NCBI GenBank assembly: GCA_015178975.1
Contig: WHVD01000187.1
Span: forward strand, 62,001 to 126,000
DNA: 64,000 nucleotides
Source: Hysterangium stoloniferum
Lineage: Eukaryota > Basidiomycota > Agaricomycetes > Hysterangiales > Hysterangiaceae
Reading direction: 5' to 3'
The stretch's first letter is position 1. Each line of letters starts with the position of its first letter. The translations under genes were made by a program, and so were the position numbers. The notes below the pieces were generated by a model. The model was given only the letters and a program-made list of their open reading frames with translations, had not been told where the DNA came from and did not search any database. Positions 22,681 to 33,054 of this stretch are shown here, piece after piece.

Positions 22681-24330
22681 GTACCTATTGTGCAGATATT
22701 AATAAATGCGGGATTTTACACCCAAAAGCCTCATAACTACAAGTGACGAACAATTGTTCGATAATGCCGCCGTAAAATGTTGCAATAATGGTTCTGAAGG
22801 GTACACAAAAAAATGTGCATATTAATAAATAGGCCGCTGGATTACGGAAAGCTTGAAAAAGTAGTTGATGAGGTGCATGGGCATACAGGTGCGCCAACGC
22901 CTTCAACTCCCTCATGGTCCCACGTTCCGCCTTCGCAACCTTCTCGTCATTAAAAAACAAACTGCCTTCATCCGCACCACCACCTCCCATTTCGATCCGT
23001 ATATGGGCGATGTAGTGCCCAGAACGCGCGGGCCGCCCTTTGTGCGACATGAACCTGGGAAGATGGTATCTGGCTGGGAGCCATTTTGACCGAAACGTAG
23101 TATTCATGGCAGGCTGGGACAGACCCATATTCGAACGTCGTAATTGCGATGTAAACTTTGATCTCAATGTATTTTCCGCAATACATTGGATTAAATTAAA
23201 TATTCGTCATATGGAAACCAAATAGGCGAATACTCCTATCATTGGTTCTTTGACTCTAATGAAAAGTACCATGAAGTACCTAGTGACATATGGCGGTGTA
23301 GCGCATAGGTCAGTTGTCCTTTGGCTATTCGAGACTCTAAGAAACCTGCTGGTTCGGTTAGCGATGGAGATGAGCCTGAGCTGGAAACTACTGATATCTT
23401 TCGCCTGCCGTCGACCAGGAGCTGCAGTCTATGTAGTGCAACTTAGTGCGGTATCATGTAGGTGACAGCGATGATCTGATCGTGGGTCCCGGCTCCGGAT
23501 GCGGGGAAGAATGTGCAGGAGGTACTGTATCAGGGGTGAAGCTGCGTGAATGCACAGGGGACGTGTTTGGCGAAGATGCTGTTGAGGACACATGTCCGCG
23601 GTGTGATGCGGGGGTTGTGGCGGACAGGTGAGTTTTAATCTTCGTCGATATATGTCCCGACCTGCACATTTTGCGACTTTCCCTGATCTTGCTCCTTTTT
23701 TCCTGCAGGCCTCCCCCATCAAACTACTTAATCATGGCGTACCTATTTTGGACTAGCACCCTCCTTCGGACTCGAACCGGGTCTGACTCCGCTTCAGGAT
23801 GGTGATTGTGGTGAACGTTCATTGGCAGTGGCATCGGGGAGGGATGAACGAGGGGATCACCGTCGATGTCATTGGAGTGCTGGCGAGGGCGTGGAGACGA
23901 GAATCAGCAGACGGGAAATATGTGCGAAGGTGTGATTTCCGGCCTGAGAGGATTCCGCCATTTTGGCATCTGACGGTCATTACAGGACACGTGGAGCTGG
24001 TTGGTGCAGGAAAGGCGTCGGTTAAAAAGGATAGGTGGCATTTGCAGAAGGGTGGAGGGGTGAACATTGATTGATTGGAGGTTGGATACCATGTAGTAGC
24101 TGTTTCCGAGATTGTTTATTTCGGTCAGTCCTGCAGGGAAGACATGATCGCAAACACTACACGAGTATGACGTACCGCAGTGTGACAAGGCCAGTACCTC
24201 ACTGTCGTCACGAATTCATACATATCATTCCTCTTCTCTTCAACAGTAGCAAGGTTCCTAACCGGCGCTCCGATTCTGCTCCATCACCAATGCCACCAAT
24301 GCAATAATAAAAGCTTCCAGTTCATACTCC
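22680..24330. other. Possible host-gene relic, no family recognised
   Basis: CpG-normal sequence. A plus-strand frame at 23,446-23,631 ends at a GTGAGT donor, and a T-rich tract with CCTGCAG follows at 23,709. A plus frame at 23,799-24,074 is open. None has a recognisable motif. A 160-codon minus frame at 22,685-23,167 is also unlabelled. Splice signals hint at an old gene, but strand and product stay open. Confidence 0.25.
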
Positions 24331-24541
24331 CATGGCCACAGAACCAAAACAACCACCCTACTCACGGGTTCGGGTTCCAGCATGCTCTTCACATTCAGAC
24401 CACACAGATCCCCAAGCCTACAATAAAGCAGTTGCCCATGCATCATCGTTGCATGGTCCCCAGCACACTCTGCATCAGTGCACGGGAGGCACACGTCGAT
24501 GCCTTTCGGTAGATCCTAGTAGATCGCATGGTTAGCACGTA
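24331..24541 (+). pseudogene. Unknown gene X, copy 2
   Basis: The plus-strand exon matches copy 1 (minus strand, 1,550-1,370), sharing SDHTDPQA, then AVAHA, and ending AGCAC at a GTAAGG donor near 24,535. Sequence beyond the donor is also alike as far as about 24,720. The upstream half has diverged beyond recognition, so this is a partial, probably dead copy. It is in the opposite orientation to copy 1 and again sits next to gene Y. Confidence 0.45.
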
Positions 24542-24899
24542 AGGATAATAAGTGGAACTTCACATCGATTGGAAAAAAAAGGAGAACATACTTTTTGTCA
24601 AATAATTCTTCTGATTCGTCTCCGTGAAAATACTCTACAAGATGAGGACTAGGGATGCGAGAAAGTCGGCAAAAAAAGACGTAGGACGCACATGTCACAC
24701 CGTGTCACACAGGTAAAGGTTAGTCCGGAGAATTACTTTTTTGTTTATGTATTTTCGAATGTTAGTATTCACATAAAGTGGACATATTCTGTTATTACAT
24801 CGTCTGCTTACAATTGAATTATGGGAAAAGTCTATAGAGTTTCAGTATATACAGAGTTTTACATCTCAAGAGTCATACAGCTAGACATGGTGGGAAAAT

Positions 24900-25172
24900 G
24901 TTCGATTGTTTGGTTTGATCGTGGCTGAGTTCCGAGTTTAGTCCCCCTCCCATATGCACCTAGGTAGCTGTAAATAAGTTACCGACCTTATTCAAGAGGT
25001 TAATTCTATTAAATATGGACAACATCGACGCTCACCGGTCTCCCCCAAATACCGTTTCCGGCCACACAGCGTCATTTATCCAACTGGGCTCCGGATCATA
25101 AGAAGCGCGCAACTGTACGTCCAGGACAAGTTCCCCAGAAGGGCCAGAAATATAACCTGGATAAATAGCTTC
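24900..25172 (-). CDS. Unknown gene Y, copy 2 (open exon)
   Basis: On the minus strand from 25,172 an exon of about 50 codons is open (LFLFEAIYPGYISG ... SYDPEPSWINDAVWPETVF) and ends at a GTGAGCG donor near 25,036. About 130 bp of following intron and exon are conserved with copy 1 (789-1,090). Copy 1 carries a frameshift that this copy lacks. No family is recognised; the aromatic and acidic residues suggest a globular domain end. Confidence 0.35.
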
Positions 25173-25499
25173 AAACAGGAATAAGTGTTAAAATTTGAGG
25201 GTTTGTAATACGCTTGACTCGGTTTGGGTACAAAGAATGTGTTGCAAAGGTATGAGTATAGTACAAGTACCTAGTTTAAGTACCTACTACTGGTAATACT
25301 ATACCCAGTTACCCATCAATCACATGCTACATTGTTCACAAACCCAAAAAATCTAATACTCCTTCTCGAACAATGTAGTCTTCGTATAGAAATATTCACA
25401 CTAAATGACTAAGAGAACATGCTCAGTCAGTGTAGTTGTAATCATTGAGTTTCAGAATCAATGATTCTGGCATGATTTCGGTCTGAGTCCAGTTATGCA

Positions 25500-25835
25500 A
25501 TGCTTTTCGGCAAGGTGCACATAAGTTCAAGTTCGAGTTCGATGCAGCACACACTTTTCAACAAGGCATGGCCAACAATTCAATTCAGTTCGGTGCACAC
25601 TGTTCAACAAGGTGTGGCTGATGGTTTGGGTCAGGTTCGATGCATGCTGTTCAACAAGGCATGGCTGACAGTTCAGTTCGATGTGTGATGCTTTTCAATG
25701 AGGCGTCCACAATTTTGGTTCGGGTTCAGTGTGTGACACTTTTGATGCTTTTCAACAGGGTGTCCACAGGTTTGGGTTCAGCACAGCACACACTTTTCAA
25801 TGAGGCATGGTGGCATATCAGTTCAGGTTTGGTCA
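25500..25835 (+). repeat. Degenerate minisatellite, about six units of 50-65 bp
   Basis: Variants of TTCAACAAGGCATGGC followed by CAGTTCAGTTCGATGCATG recur at about 25,556, 25,607, 25,649, 25,694, 25,752 and 25,796. Spacing and sequence drift, with TG/CA changes at former CG positions. It lies directly beside the Helitron remnant. Confidence 0.65.
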
Positions 25836-26560
25836 ACTTTGTAGCATGTCCATGCCATCAAAGATAACTGACTGTTGATTCTCTAAATGTACAGGGAGAG
25901 CTATAACAGCAGGAATTTGAGTATGTATCTCATTTTCCAAAAGTCTCCAAAAGGCTTCACTGACATGGTGGGCATGAATATATTGTTGAATTTCATTCTT
26001 GTTCTTTCCAAACTCCATTGTTGTATGATCATGTCCTTGTATATATACTTGTGAATATATTTAATAGAGCAAATATTAAAAGTCATCTCAACATTGATAT
26101 GACATTCCAGAATGAGAAGAAGGGCAGCACAGTAAGGGACAACATGTCAATTGTCTAGCTCATGACCTCTGACTTTATGTTTTCTACCATCATTTCTATG
26201 GCTGTACTTTGAATAGCCATCTGTACTTATACTTGTAGATTCATGAAAGGGCTTTGGAAAATGCTTTGTACATTTGTTATCTTTGATACATTTTTCACCA
26301 CATACATGAGTCATGAGCTCAGATACCAACTTGTAAAGCAGCTTTGGTTGCTCCTCTTGATCTGAAAACTCTGCAGATATCATAGAATCAACTTCTGCAG
26401 GAGTCCAAAGCTTTGCCCCCTCTTCAAACCATATGAGCAAATGTATATGAGGGAGTCCACACTTCTGAAATTCAATGGTATGGACATAGGCAACTGTTTT
26501 GACAAGGTAATTTTCCTTCATAATGAGCTGAAGCAAGTATGCCTGTTTTCAATGCAAAAA
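25833..26560 (-). mobile_element. Helitron replication-helicase fragment
   Basis: On the minus strand the block IEFQKCGLPHIHLLIWFEEG (about 26,480-26,425) matches the Rep-like Helitron N-terminal domain, whose HUH-type signature His-x-His is seen as PHIHLL. Downstream, CTKHFPKPF and, after a frameshift near 26,120, NEIQQYIHAHHVSEAFWRLL fit the following region of Helitron helicases. The catalytic Tyr motif, the helicase domain and the ends are absent. Stops between the pieces make it a relic. Confidence 0.8.
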
Positions 26561-26819
26561 CATGTGACACTATATCTGGGTGATCAGCTTCAGTTTTTAT
26601 GACTCAGAAAAGACACTCACAGACCCACCAAGGAGAATTAACTTATATGATTAGAATCAGAATAAGTCAGTTTTCATATATTAGTGAACTGAAGCCTTTT
26701 ATCATTATCATTGCATACAGTATGTGTGCCCTTTTTCAGCTTGATCACTTGATATAAGGTAATCAATGACTCAGTTAATAATCACTGCATGTCATTTTTG
26801 GGACTGGGATGTCAGTTTA

Positions 26820-27168
26820 CTTCCATTTCAGCCACCCAGCATATTTTACTTCCACTCTCAGCCATCCTGGACATATTTTCTACTCAAGTGACCAGACCTT
26901 CAAGTCATAAGAGGATTCAAATGGCATCATTTTGGAGCATTGGAAACTTCTAGAAGTTTCCTAATTACTTATTTAAATATTACTAAGCAACAAAACTATC
27001 TACATACATATGTATAAAAGGAGGCCTAAATATTGAATAAACAACAATCTTACTACTATCAACAGCACAGCTCAGAAGCACAATCTTCTTCATACTAAAG
27101 GACAGAATAATAGCCTTAGTGTGAAATTATCTAACTGCAAGCACCTACACTTGCAGAATCTGATCTAA
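26820..27168 (+). repeat. LTR-like fragment, related to 36,000-36,345
   Basis: The block from TTTCCTAATTA...TATTACTAAGCA through ATAAAAGGAGGCCTAAAT and CAACAGCAC to GCAAGCACCTACACTTGCAG is shared with 36,000-36,345 at about 80%. It holds a TATA-like ATAAAAGG, as expected for an LTR promoter. It is the site into which the Copia element inserted. Confidence 0.6.
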
Positions 27169-27174
27169 CAAAGG

Positions 27175-27303
27175 TGTTAGAGTACATTGTATTGCAAGCC
27201 ATTGATGTATTTTATCTCAACGCTTGGCTATTTCGTACTTTACAGTAGCTTGGTCATCATAAATAAACTTTGTCCATTTTCACTATTATGTCAACATCGA
27301 ACA
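27175..27303 (+). repeat. 5' LTR of the Copia element
   Basis: 129 bp, starting TGTTAGAG and ending CGAACA. A possible primer-binding segment, GGTTATGCGCCC, follows at 27,304. Differences from the 3' LTR are mostly C/T and G/A. Confidence 0.88.
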
Positions 27304-27360
27304 GGTTATGCGCCCTGCCCCGTTGCTTTTAAAAGTCACACTAATACTATCTCATCATCT

Positions 27361-27710
27361 TATGTCTAATATCAATGCCTTACTTGCAAGTATCCCAAAA
27401 CTCTCAGATGATAACTACCACAAATGGAAGTTTTCATTGTCAATGGTTTTGCAGCATGCTGGATCATGGAGTGTTGTTAATGGTGGAACAAAGGCACCTA
27501 AGGATGAGAATAGCAAGGAGTATTTGGATTGGGTAAAGCATTCAGAGCATGGTTACATGGCAATTGGATTGATAATTGCGTCGGGTCAACAATTGTATAT
27601 TCAGGATTGCACCACTGGACCAGAGGCATGGCAAGCACTTGTGAAAATCTATCAGGCAAATAATTGGGCCAATCGGATTTCGTTGAAATGACAGCTCTAT
27701 ATGTACCAGT
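27361..27710 (+). pseudogene. Copia gag, N-terminal part
   Basis: From the ATG at 27,364 (MSNINALLASIPKLSDDNYH) the frame reads a UBN2-type Copia Gag, with KLSDDNYHKWKFSLSMVLQ, the DWVKHSEHGYMAIGLII segment and TGPEAWQALVKIYQ. A TGA at 27,689 interrupts just before QLYMYQ, where the family continues. The next gag part is found only after 29,042, so about 530 bp of unrelated sequence (27,711-28,242) plus the LTR separate the two halves. Confidence 0.7.
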
Positions 27711-28242
27711 GTAATGTATTATTACTATTTAGCATACATGTAAACTCTTTTTACTTGAGTTAAGTAGTGTAGCTTGAGAAAGGAGAGTTAAAGTCAAATT
27801 AATCTGTATGTAGGAGTTTTGTCAATTAAATCAGTATCCACTTTTATTCAACTACATGCCCATGTCCCTTTTCCGAGGAGAAAGCTCAACTCAAGGAAAC
27901 AAGACGGTCAACAGATTGGCAAGGAGAGTACTCAATGTAAGCACAATGTGTGGACCTAGTAGGCAAGTGTAGCTAAATGAGCAAGTGATGTGATATTGAA
28001 TGATATTCTAAATACATGATTTGAGCCTGTATTTATACTAGTCCAGGATCCTGCTTACTAAGTAATGTGACTAGGAGAATGAGTCAGAATTTCCCATACT
28101 TGACTCATAAGTGTATTTCAAAGTCATCCAACCAGCTATGACTATGTATCTGAGTCATAGCTCTGATCATAACTCATTGCATAGTCATATTGATATGACT
28201 CACCAATGAGTCTTGGCTCTGGAATTTGGTGCAGTAGCAACC

Positions 28243-29041
28243 TGTTAGGATACACACACAGGCCGGGTCTCCGGAGAAATCCGGTAGGACTTGGCTTCAG
28301 CTTATAGGCTGCGCCCTCGCTAGATCGTGTTGTCCAATTTCAAACAGACGGACGGGAATCCCGGGGAGTCTGGGTGGGGTTCATGAGTTGTAGGTCGTAG
28401 GTCGGAGGTCGTGGGTCGTGAGTTGAGAGAGATAGATGCGTCAGAGCCCATGGGCTCTGACTAGTGCGAGCGGTCTGATAAGAGTAGGGTTTTAGAGTGG
28501 AAAATATATTAGATTACTGGGGGGAATCTAAGCTAATTTTCTGACTGGATTGTATGTACAACATCTGCCAGTTTATATAGACCATGGAGTGAATAACATA
28601 CCAAATCCAGTAATGATGAAACGAAACTAACAGAACATAAAACGGGAAATGTAAACACCAAATTTGGTGTTAGGAATGGGACGGAACGGAGCGGAGTCCG
28701 AATCATGACAAAGCATAACCCATAACGGGAAACAGAGTGGGAGTGGAGTCCTAAATTGTGACAGGTCATTTGACCAAAATGGGAATGGGGTTCGAGTAGA
28801 GCAGTGACGGGATTCTGAGTGGGGACCAGTGACTGATGCGTGGGACGAAGACGGACATAGACAGAGACGGAGTCCAGGGGAAGTCCGGTTACTGATATGT
28901 GTCGTAATGAGGTCGAACGTAATGAGTCTTGATGTAATGGAGTCCGGGCGGGAAATCCTATAAACAGACGATTGGTGCTTGTAGCGTGTGGGGGCATATG
29001 GGTTAGTGCCCGGAGTCCGGCGGGATTGTCTGGTCGTAACA
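28243..29041 (-). mobile_element. Family-A solo LTR inside Copia gag
   Basis: 799 bp in minus orientation (TGTTAGGATACACACACAGG...GGTCGTAACA). Flanks are CAACC and CAACT, a 4-of-5 target-site match. The Copia gag frame resumes right after it. Confidence 0.88.
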
Positions 29042-29270
29042 CAACTGCTCTTATGCAGCGTGTGGGATCACTTACCGTCGAAGAAATTTCCACAGCACTA
29101 GTAGAAGAAGAAAGCCATCTAAAAGGGTGGAAAGAAAATAAAAGTCAAATTGCCATGAAAATGAAAGTCAACTCACCAAATGTGCAATAGCCAAAGAATT
29201 GCTATAGATGCAATGGCAAAGGTCACATTGCATGTTTTTGTCCCATGCTGAGGCCGGTTGTTTCATCTTC
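29042..29270 (+). pseudogene. Copia gag, C-terminal part with zinc knuckle
   Basis: The frame ALMQRVGSLTVEEISTAL continues the Gag helix bundle. A TAG at 29,188 is followed by the CCHC-type zinc knuckle CYRCNGKGHIACFC near 29,199-29,240. In Copia elements this knuckle binds RNA during packaging. The rest of the body up to the 3' LTR has no pol motifs. Confidence 0.7.
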
Positions 29271-29683
29271 AAGTGGATTACCTACCGAAAACCAGGAGAT
29301 CCCCACTGATAGCACAGGGATGAGTGCTTATATTTTGCACACTTGAAATCATCACATGGACTAGGAGTTGCACATAGGGCTCCAAGGTCCAGCATTTGTT
29401 TGTAATCTGGGAGGTTGGGGGAATGCGTTCTAGGAGCGAGGATGCTCTGAGGTTTGGTTCAATGCCAAATGTACCAGACAGATATTGCGTCTAGTGGGTG
29501 CAGTGGGTTTCTCAAAAATTTCAAGTGGATTCTGTCCCTAGTGGGCACAGCGGGTTTTCGTGTCAATTTTCAGATGGATTTTGTGTTGAGTGGGCACAAT
29601 ATTTTTGTGTGTTAAAATTGTTTATTTCTCATTTTTCGTGTGTATGGACTTACTGCGCACCTCAACAACTTGCAAAGTGGGCA

Positions 29684-29812
29684 TGTTAGAGTACATTGTA
29701 TTGCAAGCCGTTGACACATTTTATCTCAACACTCGGCTATTTCGTACTTTACCCTAGCTTAGTCATTGTAAATAAACTTCGTCCATTTTCGCTATAACGT
29801 CAACATCGAACA
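29684..29812 (+). repeat. 3' LTR of the Copia element
   Basis: 129 bp, matching the 5' LTR over its full length with a handful of transitions. It is followed at once by the AAAGG target-site copy. Confidence 0.88.
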
Positions 29813-29817
29813 AAAGG

Positions 29818-30400
29818 ATAATAAATTGGTGTGAGAAATTAGGAAGGTAATTTGATAGTATCCTGCGGGTGCATGATTCAAGGAGTGTGAATATGCCTGT
29901 GTCACAAAGAAGGGATGACGTATGGTATATCCCAAGGACAGCCCCAAGGCTATATCTGGAAATTAGCTCTCTGTCTTCCTGCGCCGTAGAGTAATCGTGA
30001 TTAGTTCCTCGCCAGACGCCATTAAAGCGCAGTTAGGGAGAGTTAATTTCCATATATAGCATTGTGGCCGTGCTCGCACGGATACACAGCGTTTCATCCC
30101 TTCCCGTCACCGGAGCATTTCCGAGTTCTTGAGCGCTAGATTTCAGGGTAATGTAGCTCTTCTATTAGTTGGGAAGTCATATCTCTATGTATAAATGCAG
30201 TGAATGCTATTCATGGCGGTGCTTATCTGCTACTGCTTCGTGGCTATTTCTAACTGAAATATCCTGGTTCGATTCTTTCAAGAATTTTAACGAGTAACCC
30301 CTTTCAATAATTCTCTAATTAATATATAGGCGTACTTTCATCACGTCCTTTACCAACCGTCTAGATGTCAACTTTCCTGTCGACATTCCTGTCTCATCGA
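29818..30400. other. Intergenic, upstream of hydrolase gene
   Basis: CpG-normal host sequence with no open exon. It probably holds the promoter of the following gene; no clear TATA box could be fixed. Confidence 0.4.
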
Positions 30401-30404
30401 CCTA

Positions 30405-31583
30405 TCATATACCCCGACGGACAGATTTCGGATTGAGAGAGCTTACGAGTGGAAGGGAGACTGCCACCGTTGAGTAAGTGGATACTTGCCTTATCACGCA
30501 CGGTCGTCGCCGACCTCCTCACAGTATCGTTGCTATTCACGGCCTCAATGGACACCGGGAGGCGTCGTTCACTGCAGATAATGGTGTCCTTTGGCTTCGT
30601 GATCTCTTGCCAGAGGCGTTTCCTTCAGCCAGAATCCTTACCTGCGGGTATGATGCACGCACCCGCGGCCCGAATAGATCACAACAGACTACGAGTGATA
30701 TGTCTGTGAATTTCGTGGCCAACTTGTCTGGATTCAGATTATCTAATAGGACGAATGTTCGTGGTTCGAAACATTTTACTGTATTTTCGGATAAATGTTG
30801 TGATCCAGGACCGGCCGCTGATATTTATTGCCCACAGCTTTGGTGGAATCATATTGAAAAATGTCGGTGGAACCATACAATGATCATTGTCCTGACTCAC
30901 GCTCGTTAGGCACTTATTCATGCGAGCTCGGCTCATAATGAACATCTTCCCCATCACAAGGCAATTGAAACGTCAACATATGGTGTAATTTTCATGGGTA
31001 CTCCTCATCAGGGTGTCAACCTCCTTGAATGGGCTCAGTCATGCTCTGATGGTCGATCACTTGGGTCTCTACAAGATGACCCCTTACTTAAAACTTTGTC
31101 CCTCTATTCGGGAGCATTGCAAACACAATTGTCACAGTATGATCCCATTAGTTCCCGGTTTGAGACCGTATTTTTCTATGAATTGTATGGTACACATTAT
31201 GTGAGTCCAGTCACCATCTACATTTCTTTCCGACGTATGATTTACTTAACTCCTGATAGTGTGTCCCAGAGTTCTCGGCCAAAGTCCCTGGGGATGTTAA
31301 TACTGAATCCATCGGTATATACAAGACCCATATTGAAATGGTAAAGTTTCCGTCGAAGAAGGATGCAGACTATAACAATATAGTTTACCAATTGCGACGG
31401 ATGGTCAGCGGAGTCCTTGAGGGAAGGCAAGTTTCTCAGGGCGGAGAGGGAATCGAAATTCATGAACGTGTACGCCCGTTCTGTCATCTTAAAGATAATA
31501 CGCGTGGGCTCAGCAATGATACAGGATTTGCTGGACAGAAAAAACTTCCACTTGTCTCGCGTCTTATCGGTTGTGGATCATGA
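30405..31583 (+). CDS. Alpha/beta hydrolase of the fungal NACHT-associated (SERAC1/DUF676-like) type
   Basis: Five exons join in frame: about 30405-30473, 30525-30756, 30809-30862, 30910-31200 and 31260-31583, all with GT...AG introns of 45-60 nt. The product has IVAIHGLNGH (oxyanion-hole HG), NGVLWLRDLLPEAFPSARILTCGYDA, the nucleophile elbow IAHSFGGIILK (GxSxG-like, Ser in AHSFGG), YGVIFMGTPHQGV, and a C-terminal THIEMVKFPSKKDADY that carries the catalytic His. These are hallmarks of the lipase-like domain that precedes NACHT or repeat domains in fungal incompatibility-type proteins. The domain is readable throughout. What follows is out of frame, so the full multidomain protein is probably broken. 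Confidence 0.7.
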
Positions 31584-32580
31584 TCATTATGAGAAGCCAG
31601 GGAATAATCGGATTTCCTTTTGCTGGAGTGTTTCACTCTGTGAGGCAATGGATGAAACTAACGGGAAGTCGGTATTGATCAAAATGTACGAAGGCGGGCC
31701 ATCCTCGAGGGCCGTGAGGCGCAATAGCGTATGAGTCCCATTTTCATTTATTCTGTTTAAAAATATTTGAAATATAACACACTTTCCATATAGTTCAAAC
31801 ACGACCTCAAGTACTATCGAGACGTCTGGTAAGAACGCTACACTTTAAATGTCCCAAGTAGCCCAATGACATTTACGTTCAGGAACCCCGTTATTGCCAA
31901 TTTCTTTGGCAGCAGCAGTGCAGAAAACCACGCACTTTTCCAGGTTTTCCGTAATCCAGGCCATAACCCTGAGGATGCATCCAATTGGCTCAATCGTACT
32001 AGATCATCCGATACGAGAGAAACAATTTTAGGGCTATACAACATGGTGAATGAAATTACTCACGAGATTTGCAAGCTAACACGATAAAATTTAGAGGGAT
32101 TCTTTTAATGTGAGTTATTTTGATGTCTTCTCTGCTGAAAGTGTTTATGTGATGTCAGGCATTGTCTAAATTCTGTGCAAATAACGAAATTTCTATTCAG
32201 CAACTTGTTCGTCAAATCCACCCACTTCTGATGTTCAAGAAATAATTCCGTCTATCCAGTTTTTAGGCCCCGGCAATTCAATTGTCACTTCCACTGACTT
32301 TCCTGTCAATCCCTTTTGTAGAAAGCTTGTGTATACCGGAACACTATACAGTCACTCCAGGGAATGGGCCCCTGATATTGGTGGCTGTGCACCTGAGTTC
32401 AATCCATCATCACCAGATTTCCTCGTAGAGTTATTTAGGTCCGCTGTGGGTGCATGGTGCCTCAACACCAGTCCTTCAGATGCGTTAATGGATCAACAAC
32501 TTCAAAGCTCATGTCCCAATCATCAACTGGCTAACGAACTACTGGAATCCGGGTTTCTTGGATGCATTCCTACATGATTA
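31417..32580 (+). pseudogene. C-terminal part of hydrolase gene, kinase-like segment, decayed
   Basis: One base out of phase with the hydrolase exon, a frame from about 31,450 reads SVILKIIRVGSAMIQDLL...GKSVLIKMYEGG (to 31,733). After a GTATGAG...ATAG gap comes FKHDLKYYRDVW (31,798-31,832). VLIKMYEG plus a downstream LKYYRDVWHPN-like helix resembles the N-lobe of degenerate protein-kinase-like domains in Agaricomycetes. The last readable part (32,329-32,577) is the block shared with 17-392. It then ends in Gypsy integrase sequence at 32,655. Frameshift and truncation make it non-functional as read. Confidence 0.4.
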
Positions 32581-32654
32581 GGGATGGAGAGATGAGCCTT
32601 ACAGCTTTGGGGGGTATGGGTGTCCAGGAGTTTTCAGAGTGAATGAGATTGGCA

Positions 32655-33054
32655 ATTATGACTGCCCACGATGAAATCCTCGTGGCTAGGGTGAAGCAAA
32701 CAAGGCAGGCCAATCGACATCAGTGATCTGTTGATTTCAGGGTCAATGATCTCGTATATTTATCTACAAAGAACTTATGGTTGCCGAAGCATCACACATG
32801 AAAGTTATTGCCTAAGTATATTGGACAATTCAGGATCATTTGTGAACTCGAGCCGGGGGCCACTTACGAACTGGAACTTTCCCCCGAGTTAAAGAAACAA
32901 GGGATTAACTCTTCATTTCATGTGTCCTTTTTGCATATCCACATCCCAAATGACGATCGTCTATTTCCTGGCAGGCAGCTGAAACAGATTCCAGGGTTTG
33001 GTCAATCATCCATGGAGTGGGTCATGGATACGATTGTGGCTTACACTGGGAAAG
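32655..33054 (+). pseudogene. Gypsy integrase C-terminal fragment (element-B family, second copy)
   Basis: AHDEILVARVKQTRQANR, then VNDLVYLSTKNLWLPKHH, then LPKYIGQFRI...PGATYELELSPELKKQGI, FHVSFLHIHIPNDDRLFPGR and QIPGFGQ give the integrase C-terminal domain (SH3-like fold) of a Gypsy polyprotein. The same stretch recurs at 58,040-58,320, in element B. Two stops break it. It is cut at 33,055 by an LTR-like sequence and resumes near 34,890. Confidence 0.75.

Larger units (their letters stand above)
27175..29812 (+). mobile_element. Ty1/Copia element with 129-bp LTRs (TSD AAAGG)
   Basis: Two 129-bp LTRs (27,175-27,303 and 29,684-29,812), both running TGTTAGAGTACATTGTATTG...CAACATCGAACA, bracket a gag-bearing body. 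AAAGG flanks the whole element at 27,170-27,174 and 29,813-29,817, proving it as one insertion. The body has Copia-type gag pieces but no recognisable protease, integrase or RT. A family-A LTR is nested inside. Even without that insert the element is only about 1.8 kb, so it is a non-autonomous deletion form. Confidence 0.88.

Noticed and set aside
22685..23167. 160-codon minus-strand ORF
   Set aside because: No motif, and the plus strand of the same stretch is also open. There is no evidence to choose a strand.
28533..29093. 186-codon minus-strand ORF, and similar ORFs in all family-A LTRs (33,446-33,955; 41,583-42,232; 56,887-57,261)
   Set aside because: They read through LTR sequence, recur only because the LTR recurs, differ in stops and starts between copies, and are Pro/Thr/Ser-rich by base composition. 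They are not genes.
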